Shown here piece by piece: positions 1 to 7,265 of a stretch of DNA of 64,000 nucleotides. Below the pieces are notes generated by a model, which ran no database searches, was not told where the DNA came from, and saw only the letters and a list, made by a program, of their open reading frames with translations. Positions within the stretch are counted from its first letter, which is position 1, and the number at the start of each line of letters is the position of its first letter. A program made the position numbers and the translations under genes. Source of the DNA: an uncultured Prevotellaceae bacterium. Its GTDB lineage: Bacteria; Bacteroidota; Bacteroidia; Bacteroidales; Bacteroidaceae. Where the stretch lies: assembly GCA_900315095.1 (NCBI GenBank), contig OMXS01000002.1, positions 141,785 through 205,784 on the forward strand, written 5' to 3'.

Positions 1-509
1 TTGTTCACTTCGATGGTCTCGTTGCTATAAATAATCTGCACATAGAGTTGAACAATCTGCTCTTGAATGTTATTAGCTGTAATGGCAGAGTCAAGTTCTG
101 CCAACTCCTCATTCATCTTGTTCAGTTTGATGGTGTTTGTGTTACGTCCTCCGTTCCAAACGGTCCAGTTTGCATTCACGCCATAAGAGCCGTTATAGAA
201 CACCCTGTCAATAGAAGTCTGCACATATCCGTTAGTAACTGTTGCACTTCCCGTTTCTGGCCACGGGCGATAGGTCACACTTTGTGATGTCGAAGCACTT
301 AGCGATGGCAGAAGGTCAGCTTGCGACTGTAGCACGTCTTCGTGAGAACTTTGTTTCTTTATGCTGTTTTTCTTTAACTGTATGTTGTTCTCCAGAGCAT
401 AGTCTATGCATTCTTGAAGAGTCCATTGCTTTGTTTCTTGTGCCCATGTGGTGACGAAGGTGCCACAACAGCATATTAATAGAGCAAAAAGATTAATTTT
501 CAGTTTCAT
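1..509 (-). CDS. TolC-family outer membrane efflux protein, N-terminal part
   Basis: The reading frame is open from an ATG at 507-509 to the left window edge, giving about 169 residues with the C-terminus outside the window. It begins with a typical signal peptide (MKLKINLFALL, cleavage near TWA-QE) followed by WTLQECIDYALENN, the usual opening of TolC-like outer membrane factors. A second stretch, NWTVWNGGR, resembles the family's beta-strand segment. TolC-family proteins form trimeric outer membrane channels for RND or ABC efflux pumps or type I export. No pump partner is visible, so the exported substrate is unknown. A consensus Bacteroidetes promoter lies 28 bp upstream. Confidence 0.85.
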   Translation of the reverse strand, partial: MKLKINLFALLICCCGTFVTTWAQETKQWTLQECIDYALENNIQLKKNSIKKQSSHEDVLQSQADLLPSLSASTSQSVTYRPWPETGSATVTNGYVQTSIDRVFYNGSYGVNANWTVWNGGRNTNTIKLNKMNEELAELDSAITANNIQEQIVQLYVQIIYSNETIEVN

Positions 510-536
510 TTTGTTTTATTTACTATAAACCGTTTA

Positions 537-568
537 CAAAGGTAGCAAAAAAACTTGTGGAATCCAAA
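537..568 (-). promoter_or_regulatory. Promoter of the TolC-family gene
   Basis: On the minus strand TTTG (565-568) is followed by a 20-bp spacer and TACCTTTG (537-544). This matches the Bacteroidetes primary sigma factor consensus TTTG / TAnnTTTG. The start codon is 28 bp downstream. Confidence 0.7.
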
Positions 569-656
569 TTAAATAGATAACCTTCTTTTGTTAACATAGA
601 CGAAAAGCGAATTGTCGATAAAAATCATTTGTTTTTACAAATAATTATACATTATA

Positions 657-681
657 AAAGGTCGAACAAAGTTCAACCTTT
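657..681 (-). terminator. Hairpin after ribE
   Basis: An 11-bp stem (657-667 with 671-681, one G-T pair on the minus strand) has a 3-base loop and is followed by TATAA-rich sequence. It lies about 30 bp past the ribE stop codon. There is no long T-run, so termination is likely but not certain. Confidence 0.55.
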
Positions 682-712
682 ATTATTCATTGATGCTCTA
701 TGCCATTTCGTT

Positions 713-1318
713 TTATTGCTCCAATGACCTCATTCTTGCAATGTATTTTCCTAAGATGTCAAATTCCAAATTAACTACCGTGCCAACTTTTATGTCACAG
801 AAGTTCGTGTGCTCCATTGTGTATGGAATAATCGCCACTTGGAATGTGTCTTCCGTGGGGTTGCATACTGTGAGAGAAACTCCGTTAACAGTAACGCTTC
901 CTTTATCAACAGTAAAATAACCTCTGCTTACCATCTCCTTGGAACTTTCATGGCGGAATGTGAAATAGGTGCTTCCCTGAGCATCTTCCATGCTGATACA
1001 TGTTGCCGTGGTATCTACATGTCCCTGTACGATATGCCCATCAAGCCTGCCGTTAATCATCATTGAACGTTCCACGTTTACTTTGTCTCCCACTTTCAAG
1101 AGTCCGAGGTTAGAGCGGTCGAGGGTTTCTTTCATGGCAGTCACAACATAGTTGTCGCCTTCAATTTCAACTACAGTAAGACAAACTCCGTTGTGGGCAA
1201 CGCTTTGGTCTATTTTCAGTTCGCTGACGAAAGGGCAAGTTAGTGTCAGATTGACATTCTCCTTGTCCTTTTCTATTGCCACAACGGTGGCGAATGCTTC
1301 AATTATTCCACTAAACAT
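713..1318 (-). CDS. ribE: Riboflavin synthase, alpha subunit
   Basis: This 201-residue protein has the family's usual size. It converts two molecules of 6,7-dimethyl-8-ribityllumazine to riboflavin plus the pyrimidine precursor. It starts MFSGIIEAFATV, a variant of the family signature MFTGIIE. It contains the expected two tandem lumazine-binding repeats, the first covering roughly residues 1-95 and the second 96-195; the motifs NGRLDGHIVQGHVD and NGVSLTV are visible. It stands alone, with no other rib gene nearby. No FMN riboswitch was recognised upstream. Instead a structured RNA candidate ends about 30 bp before the start, so ribE may be transcribed by readthrough from that RNA's promoter. 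Confidence 0.93.
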   Translation of the reverse strand: MFSGIIEAFATVVAIEKDKENVNLTLTCPFVSELKIDQSVAHNGVCLTVVEIEGDNYVVTAMKETLDRSNLGLLKVGDKVNVERSMMINGRLDGHIVQGHVDTTATCISMEDAQGSTYFTFRHESSKEMVSRGYFTVDKGSVTVNGVSLTVCNPTEDTFQVAIIPYTMEHTNFCDIKVGTVVNLEFDILGKYIARMRSLEQ

Positions 1319-1345
1319 AATGATATTCTTATGGTCACAAAAAAA

Positions 1346-1552
1346 GGAAAAAAGGCCGTACCGATGATGTGATGAAACTCCGAGCTGAAATGATTTGAGA
1401 ACTCTCCGTCTTTGTAATCCACCGGCTTTACAGCTTAGGTTCTTTAAAACTTTATATGGCCCGCCATCAACAAGAGAAGTCTTCTCGGTTTTCTGTATTA
1501 TTTGATGAGTATCCCGATCTATACGATACGGCCACCATTTTTCCCTTATTCT
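1346..1552 (-). ncRNA. Putative structured RNA closed by a long terminal stem (6S-like candidate)
   Basis: The 316-bp gap between thrC and ribE has no credible gene. On the minus strand, 1524-1533 pairs with 1354-1363 over 10 bp, closing about 180 nt. One pair is G-U on the minus strand but would be an A-C mismatch on the plus strand, which favours minus-strand transcription. The closing stem is followed at once by T-runs, and a consensus promoter sits just upstream of the 5' end. Inside, CCGAG/CTCGG and GAGAA/TTCTC elements allow either a long interrupted hairpin with a central bubble, as in 6S RNA, or several local hairpins. The 6S assignment is a guess from size and shape only. The RNA could also be a long ribE leader. 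Confidence 0.55.
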
Positions 1553-1556
1553 TTTG

Positions 1557-1588
1557 CAAAAATAGTTCTTTATCCCTTAACTTCCAAA
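1557..1588 (-). promoter_or_regulatory. Promoter of the structured RNA upstream of ribE
   Basis: Minus-strand TTTG (1585-1588), a 20-bp spacer and TATTTTTG (1557-1564) form a full Bacteroidetes promoter. It lies in the thrC-ribE gap and predicts a transcript starting near 1552, just before the long closing stem. Confidence 0.7.
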
Positions 1589-1634
1589 TAATTTAAGAAT
1601 TATTTTGTTTGTTGATATTAACTTGACTGCCCGT

Positions 1635-2939
1635 TTACTTTTCAATTAAATAACTCTTGAAATCAGCAAAATCTTTCGTCATGCTGACACTCTGCTTCTT
1701 ACCTTTCATGAAAGCAGCCAAACGAGCGGGAATTTCCACTTCCGCATTAATTGCTGATTCTACAGTTTCCTTGAACTTAGCAGGATGGGCTGTCTCACAG
1801 AACACACCTGACTCTCCTTCTTGGAGCAAGTCTTTGAGTGCCTGATATCCGCATGCACCATGTGGGTCGAGAATGTAGTTGTTCTCCTCATAGCATTGTT
1901 TCATGGTGTTACGAATCTCATCGTCGGTGTACGTTGCTCCTGACATGTGGGCGGAGATACGTTCATGACTGTTGCCATACAAGTCAAGGATTCGTGCGAA
2001 GTTAGACGGGTCACCCACATCCATGGCATTAGCAATTGTCTGTATGCTTGGTCTTGGATTATAGTCGCCAGTCTTCAAGTAGTTATAGACGATGTCATTG
2101 GCATTGTTTGCAGCAATGAAACGCTTTACTGGTAATCCCATTCGGGCGCCGAACAAGGCTGCTGTGATGTTGCCGAAATTGCCGCTTGGAACACATATAA
2201 CAAAGTTGTCTGCCTTGCCTATGGCTTTCATTCGTGCGTATGCGTTGAAGTAGTAGAATGCCTGCGGGAGGAATCTTGCTACGTTAATGCTGTTGGCAGA
2301 CGTTAATTTCATCTTGCTATTGAGTTCTTTGTCCATGAAAGCACTCTTTACTAATGCCTGGCAGTCGTCAAACACTCCGTCAACCTCGATGGCGGTAATA
2401 TTCTTCCCGAGGGTAGTGAATTGACTTTCCTGTATCTTGCTTACCTTTCCCTTTGGGTAGAGCACGTATACATGTATTCCGTCAACGCCGAGGAAACCAT
2501 TGGCAACAGCTGATCCTGTATCTCCGCTAGTAGCGACAAGAACGTTAACCTCTTTTGTTGTATTCTCCTTCTTAAGGAAATACTGCAACAGACGAGCCAT
2601 GAATCTTGCGCCTACATCCTTGAATGCAAGAGTTGGACCATGAAAGAGTTCGAGAGAGTAGATGTTTTCTGTTACATTAACTACGGGACAGTCAAATGCC
2701 AAGGTGTCATAAACAATCTTGCGAAGTGACTCCGCCTCAACATCTTCTCCGAAGAATGCATCAGCAACTGCATATGCTATTTCTTGGAATGACATCTTGT
2801 CGATGTTGTCAAAAAACTCTTGTGGCAGTTGTTTTATGCGCTCGGGCATATAGAGTCCTCGGTCTTCTGCCAGTCCTTTTACCACAGCTTTCTCTAATGT
2901 TGCAAGTGGCGCTTTCTTATTTGTACTGTAATATTTCAT
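1635..2939 (-). CDS. thrC: Threonine synthase
   Basis: This 434-residue PLP enzyme converts O-phosphohomoserine to threonine. The start MKYYSTNKKAPLATLEKAVV is typical of the bacterial family. The segment FHGPTLAFKDVGARF carries the PLP-binding lysine (K107), and ATSGDTGSAVANGF is the phosphate-binding loop. Length and ending match the full family. It is the last gene of a minus-strand operon, thrA - homoserine-kinase-like - thrC, with a 19-bp gap to the gene before it. Confidence 0.95.
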   Translation of the reverse strand: MKYYSTNKKAPLATLEKAVVKGLAEDRGLYMPERIKQLPQEFFDNIDKMSFQEIAYAVADAFFGEDVEAESLRKIVYDTLAFDCPVVNVTENIYSLELFHGPTLAFKDVGARFMARLLQYFLKKENTTKEVNVLVATSGDTGSAVANGFLGVDGIHVYVLYPKGKVSKIQESQFTTLGKNITAIEVDGVFDDCQALVKSAFMDKELNSKMKLTSANSINVARFLPQAFYYFNAYARMKAIGKADNFVICVPSGNFGNITAALFGARMGLPVKRFIAANNANDIVYNYLKTGDYNPRPSIQTIANAMDVGDPSNFARILDLYGNSHERISAHMSGATYTDDEIRNTMKQCYEENNYILDPHGACGYQALKDLLQEGESGVFCETAHPAKFKETVESAINAEVEIPARLAAFMKGKKQSVSMTKDFADFKSYLIEK

Positions 2940-2958
2940 GTCTTTTGGATGTTAGGTG

Positions 2959-4209
2959 TTAGTTTATGCCCATAAGGGTTTCCATAAATTGGTTGAGGCG
3001 TAACAAACCGTATTCTCCGCCTACGGCACTCACCTCATCGTAACTCTGAACATTGTCCGGTTCTATACCTTTATAATATATAATAAAAGGTACAGGCTCA
3101 TTAACGTGAATGCGCATCTCCACAGGTGTGGGGTGGTCGGGCAGTATTGCTATGCAAACTGGTTCGTCCCATGTACGCACTTCATTATAAATAGGTTCTA
3201 TGAGTCTGTGGTCGAGATAATTGATGGCACGGAGTTTCAGTTCAAGGTCTCCGTCGTGACCTGCCTCGTCGGTTGCTTCAACATGAACAAAAACAAAGTC
3301 TTGTTTCTTCAATGCTTCGATGGCTGCCGCAGCCTTGCCTTCATAGTTGGTGTTAGCAAGTCCTGTTGCACCTTCCACCTCGATAATATCAAGTCCTGCA
3401 TAGTGTCCTATGCCACGAATGAGGTCAACAGCTGATATTACAGAACCGGTCTTTACCTGTGGATATAACTGCATTAGCGTTTGCATGGATGGGCGATAGC
3501 CGCCGCTCCAAGGCCATATGCTGTTGGCCTGGCGTTTTCCCTCAGCTGCTTTTTTCAGGTTATATGGATGTTTCGCCAGCAGTTCTTGTGATTTCAGAAT
3601 GAGGTCGTTGATAAGGTCGGCAGTCTCCTGTCCTGTCATTCTGTTGGTGCCTTCTTCACTCTTGTTCTCCCATCCTGGCTCGGCCGTAACGAGCAATGGT
3701 CTCCATTCCTCGTTGGGATGGTCGTGAGGGGGATTGCAAACGATATGCTTGTTTCCACCTTTAATTACAAGCAGATGACGGTATTGTATTCCTGTAATGA
3801 ACTTCACCTTGTCAGAACCGAGATGTTCGTCAAGATACTTGATAAGCACATCGGCATCGGCAGTTTCCAGATTGCCTCCGTTATGCGTGATTATCTTTCC
3901 GTCCTCGAGAGTTATTATATTGCATCGAATGGCAAAGTCGTCCTCTGTCATCTCATATCCTATGCTGGCAGCTTCTAATGGACCTCGTCCCTCGTAAACT
4001 TTGTTGAGGTCATAGCCCATGATAGCGGTGTTGGCAACTTCGCTTCCAGGAGGAAATCCTTCAGGAACGGTGATTAGTCGTCCTGTCTTTCCCTTGCGCG
4101 CAAGCATATCCATGTAAGGCTTGTCTGCATATTGCAACAAGGTCTTGCCACCAATCCTCTCTACAGGGTGGTCAGCCATTCCGTCACCTAATATTATAAT
4201 GTGTTTCAT
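2959..4209 (-). CDS. Phosphoglycerate-mutase-like protein, proposed homoserine kinase
   Basis: The 416-residue protein belongs to the archaeal-type cofactor-independent phosphoglycerate mutase family of the alkaline phosphatase superfamily. Metal-site motifs are visible: LGDGMAD near the N-terminus, PPGSEVANTAIMGYD around residues 53-67, HVEATDEAGHDGD around 320, and LPDHPTPVE near 360. A branch of this family (TIGR02535) has been proposed to act as homoserine kinase where classical ThrB is missing. Here the gene sits exactly where thrB would be, 3 bp after thrA and 19 bp before thrC, and no GHMP-type homoserine kinase is present. I infer homoserine phosphorylation from this context; glycolytic mutase activity is the alternative. 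Confidence 0.85.
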   Translation of the reverse strand: MKHIIILGDGMADHPVERIGGKTLLQYADKPYMDMLARKGKTGRLITVPEGFPPGSEVANTAIMGYDLNKVYEGRGPLEAASIGYEMTEDDFAIRCNIITLEDGKIITHNGGNLETADADVLIKYLDEHLGSDKVKFITGIQYRHLLVIKGGNKHIVCNPPHDHPNEEWRPLLVTAEPGWENKSEEGTNRMTGQETADLINDLILKSQELLAKHPYNLKKAAEGKRQANSIWPWSGGYRPSMQTLMQLYPQVKTGSVISAVDLIRGIGHYAGLDIIEVEGATGLANTNYEGKAAAAIEALKKQDFVFVHVEATDEAGHDGDLELKLRAINYLDHRLIEPIYNEVRTWDEPVCIAILPDHPTPVEMRIHVNEPVPFIIYYKGIEPDNVQSYDEVSAVGGEYGLLRLNQFMETLMGIN

Positions 4210-4212
4210 ATT

Positions 4213-6645
4213 CTAAATATTGGCAATCGACATAATATTAGCGAACACGCCAGCAGCAGTTACACTTGCGCCAGCTCCATAACCCTGAATGAGCATGGGG
4301 TACTCACGATATCGCTCGGTAGTAAGCATCACTATGTTGTTTGAACCCTCGAGACCATAGAAAGGATGCTGCCGTTCAATCTCCTGAAGTTCAACACGTG
4401 CCTTGCCGTTTTCCATCGTCGCAACGAAGCGCCAGCGCTTGCCTTCTGACTCAAGCTTTGCACGACGCTTCTCGAAATCTGCGTCAAGTTCTGGCAGGTG
4501 TGTCCAGAAACTCTCTATGCTTCCTTCGAAGTATTTGTCGGGAACAAAGAGATGCTTCTCTACATCGTCCTGCTCTATCTTATATCCTGCTTCACGCGTT
4601 AGGATAACCAGTTTTCTAACTACATCCATACCGCTGAGGTCTATTCTTGGGTCTGGTTCAGAGTAACCTTCCTCTTTCGCCTTGCGTACAGTTTCAGAGA
4701 AAGGCACATCCTTAGATATTGTATTGAAGATGAAGTTGAGTGTTCCACTCAGCACAGCCTCAATCTTCAGAATCTTATCACCAGAATTGCGCAAGTCGTT
4801 GATGGTTCCTATGATAGGAAGTCCGGCGCCGACATTCGTCTCGAAGCGGAACTTCACTCCGCGTTGGAGTGCCGTTGCCTTAAGCCTTTCATAGTTTTCA
4901 TATTCCGAAGAGGCCGCAATCTTGTTGGCTGCGATGACACTTATGTTGTGCTCAAGGAATGTCTGATAGAGTGAAGCAACCTCGCGGCTTGCTGTACAGT
5001 CAACAAATACCGAGTTGAAGATGTTCATTCCAAGGACCTCTTCTCTTATTTGCTCCATCGTCGCAGGGTGTTTCTTTAGTTCTTCGCGGTAGTTCTCAAG
5101 GTCGATGCCGTCGCGGGTAAACATTCCGTATTTAGAACTCATAATGCCAACAACGTTCAGTTTCAAGCGTCTCGTGCGCTTCAGTTCTTCTTGTTGCAGA
5201 CGTATCTGCTCAAGCAGTTTGCCTCCTACAGTTCCTGTTCCGCAAATAAAGAGGTTGAGCACCGTATATTCTGAAAGGAAGAAGGAGTCGTGCAGCACGT
5301 TAAGACTCTTGCGAAGGAATCGTCCATCCACAACAAACGAGATGTTTGTCTCAGATGCACCTTGCGCACAAGCAATAACTGAGATACCGCTACGTCCGAG
5401 TGTGCCGAACAGTTTTCCTGCAATACCTGGCGTGTGCTTCATGTTCTCGCCCACGATTGCTATTGTCGCAAGCCCGCTTTCGGCGTGCATTGGGAACATC
5501 GCGCCAGTTGCAATCTCCTTAGCGAACTCCTCGTTGAGTACGTTAACTGCCGAGTCAACATCATCGTCACGAACACCGATGCTCGTAGAGTTTTCTGATG
5601 AAGCCTGTGAAACGATGAACACAGAGATTCCGTTGTCTGCAAGGGCGGTGAAGATGCGGCGGTTCACGCCGATAACACCCACCATCGAGAGACCAGATAC
5701 CGTAATCAGCGATGTGCCTGATATACTCGAAATACCTTTAATCGGCTTTCGGTCGTTCTCTATCTTGTCTTTTATCAGAGTGCCTGCAAACGAGGGGTTG
5801 AATGTGTTCTTTACCCTGATAGGTATATTCTTAACACATACAGGATAAATAGTAGGAGGATAGATTACCTTTGCACCGAAGTTGCAAAGCTCCATTGCCT
5901 CGGTATAACTCAGTTCGTTTATGGTGTAAGCGGTTTTTATGACTCTCGGGTCGGCAGTCATAAAGCCGTCAACGTCCGTCCATATCTCAAGTATCTCGGC
6001 ATCCATCGCTGCTGCTATGATGGCAGCGGTATAGTCGCTTCCTCCTCTGCCGAGATTGGTGGTCTCGCCTGTTGCTATGTCACTACTGATGAAGCCTGGA
6101 ACGACAGCCACTCGCGGCATGTCTTCAAGAGTCGTCTTAACAAGTTGCTCAGTCTTTTGTGCCATCAGCGTGTGGCGTCCATTCTTATGCTCGGTAAGAA
6201 TGAACTTACGCGAGTTGTAACGCTTTGCCCCTTTTATGAGTGCTGCAACGATGTGAGAACTCAACCGCTCGCCATAAGACACGATAGCGTTCTGAGTCTT
6301 CTCGCTCAGGTCGCGTATCAGGAACACACCTTTATAAATAGACTCCAGCTGCTCGAGCAGCGAGTCAACGGTGTTGAATAAGTCTTCGCGGGTCTTAGGG
6401 TCGTTGATAATTGTATCAATCATCTGGTGATGCCGGTCAGCAATAGCCTTCATCTCGCTCTTATAGCGCTCGTCACCATCGAGGGCCATCTGGGCTGTTT
6501 GCAACAACTTGTCGGTAATGCCGCCAAGCGCGCTAACTACAACAACTACTGGCTGACGCCTTGCCTCTCTTTCCACAATATTCCGGAGGCTCAGAATGCT
6601 TTTCACGGAACCTACAGACGTTCCGCCAAATTTCATTACTTTCAT
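4213..6645 (-). CDS. thrA: Bifunctional aspartokinase / homoserine dehydrogenase
   Basis: The 810-residue fusion performs the first and third steps of threonine and methionine synthesis. The kinase domain (about 1-290) opens with MKFGGTSVGS and has VSYGERLSSH and GRGGSDYTAA. An ACT regulatory region (about 310-455) follows, with VSGLSMVGVIGV and a second repeat ending SFVVDGR. The dehydrogenase domain (about 460-810) carries the NAD-binding stretch FICGTGTVGGKLL and the catalytic region ETNVGAGLPIIGT. Length equals that of E. coli ThrA. Feedback inhibition through the ACT domains is likely but not shown by sequence alone. It leads the thr operon and has its own promoter about 68 bp upstream. 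Confidence 0.96.
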   Translation of the reverse strand: MKVMKFGGTSVGSVKSILSLRNIVEREARRQPVVVVVSALGGITDKLLQTAQMALDGDERYKSEMKAIADRHHQMIDTIINDPKTREDLFNTVDSLLEQLESIYKGVFLIRDLSEKTQNAIVSYGERLSSHIVAALIKGAKRYNSRKFILTEHKNGRHTLMAQKTEQLVKTTLEDMPRVAVVPGFISSDIATGETTNLGRGGSDYTAAIIAAAMDAEILEIWTDVDGFMTADPRVIKTAYTINELSYTEAMELCNFGAKVIYPPTIYPVCVKNIPIRVKNTFNPSFAGTLIKDKIENDRKPIKGISSISGTSLITVSGLSMVGVIGVNRRIFTALADNGISVFIVSQASSENSTSIGVRDDDVDSAVNVLNEEFAKEIATGAMFPMHAESGLATIAIVGENMKHTPGIAGKLFGTLGRSGISVIACAQGASETNISFVVDGRFLRKSLNVLHDSFFLSEYTVLNLFICGTGTVGGKLLEQIRLQQEELKRTRRLKLNVVGIMSSKYGMFTRDGIDLENYREELKKHPATMEQIREEVLGMNIFNSVFVDCTASREVASLYQTFLEHNISVIAANKIAASSEYENYERLKATALQRGVKFRFETNVGAGLPIIGTINDLRNSGDKILKIEAVLSGTLNFIFNTISKDVPFSETVRKAKEEGYSEPDPRIDLSGMDVVRKLVILTREAGYKIEQDDVEKHLFVPDKYFEGSIESFWTHLPELDADFEKRRAKLESEGKRWRFVATMENGKARVELQEIERQHPFYGLEGSNNIVMLTTERYREYPMLIQGYGAGASVTAAGVFANIMSIANI

Positions 6646-6712
6646 TTCTTTGTTTACTCCATTAAGTCGGGGCCCTCTAACGGATGAGGGTTCTCCACAG
6701 TTAAATCGCCGA

Positions 6713-6743
6713 CAAAGTTACGTAAAAACGAGTGAATAACAAA
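6713..6743 (-). promoter_or_regulatory. Promoter of the thr operon, with short leader
   Basis: Minus-strand TTTG (6740-6743), a 19-bp spacer and TAACTTTG (6713-6720) precede thrA. The leader of about 60 nt contains a small CCCTC/GAGGG hairpin around 6673-6690. I see no threonine-rich leader peptide, so attenuation is not supported. Confidence 0.75.
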
Positions 6744-6851
6744 ACAAACTCGAATGTTTTTTATTCCGAGTGCAAGTAACTTCGGCATCTATGATGTCAA
6801 AGTTACATCTTTTCTTTCACATTACAATGTTTTTAGCAGAAAAGTTTAGGT

Positions 6852-7100
6852 CTATTTACATATATTACCCACCTTTCCGCCCAATACCAATGCAATAGTA
6901 AATGACATTCTACCTAACTCAGTTACATACTCTAAGCCCAGACTGGGATGTATTTCATATATCTCTATAATCTGACGAACAAAAAACAAGGCTTTGTCTG
7001 CATTGCCAGAGCACTTGTCTATAATATACCGATGATGTCCCCAGGGCACCATGAATAATTCTGCCGCAACTTGTGGCAAATTCTCAATTAATCCGAAGAA
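6852..7100 (-). pseudogene. DUF1016 (YhcG-like) fragment
   Basis: An open frame with no good ATG encodes about 80 residues, including NLPQVAAELFMVPWGHHR and a stretch ending ALFFVRQIIE. These resemble the part of DUF1016/YhcG-type PD-(D/E)XK proteins that precedes the nuclease domain. Full-length relatives are several hundred residues, so this is a remnant. After that stretch the sequence no longer looks like the family, suggesting a frameshift or a deletion junction. It lies at the edge of the AT-rich accessory island. Confidence 0.45.
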
Positions 7101-7258
7101 TTAACATAATAAAAGGATGAGAATGATTCTCTTTTATGATATTCTTTATATTGGAGAACATCATGATTTAAAATCTCCTCTGTTCTAACATCTTTGGGAA
7201 GAAGCGCCTGTACCGCAAAGCTCCCCCACCGTTTTATCTCTGTATCAGGTTTGTTCAT
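7088..7258 (-). CDS. Small unrecognised ORF
   Basis: A 56-residue frame starts at an ATG (7256-7258) only 7 bp after the BspA-like gene stops. It begins MNKPDTEIKRWGSFAVQAL and is charged and soluble, with no membrane segment or signal peptide. I do not recognise a family. It might be a small conserved partner of the upstream genes, part of a decayed gene together with the DUF1016 fragment, or chance. The overlap with low-quality flanking sequence keeps confidence low. Confidence 0.3.
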   Translation of the reverse strand: MNKPDTEIKRWGSFAVQALLPKDVRTEEILNHDVLQYKEYHKRESFSSFYYVNSSD

Positions 7259-7265
7259 TGCAAAA

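Noticed and set aside
1319-1634. FMN riboswitch upstream of ribE
   Set aside because: The conserved FMN-element stretches are not recognisable, and the region has its own promoter and T-run. Also no match to tmRNA or RNase P signatures was seen.
5105-5848. 247-residue plus-strand reading frame
   Set aside because: It is antisense to thrA and has no domain or promoter support.
6650-6712. Threonine attenuator in the thrA leader
   Set aside because: Only a 5-bp hairpin is present, with no threonine-rich leader peptide and no terminator.
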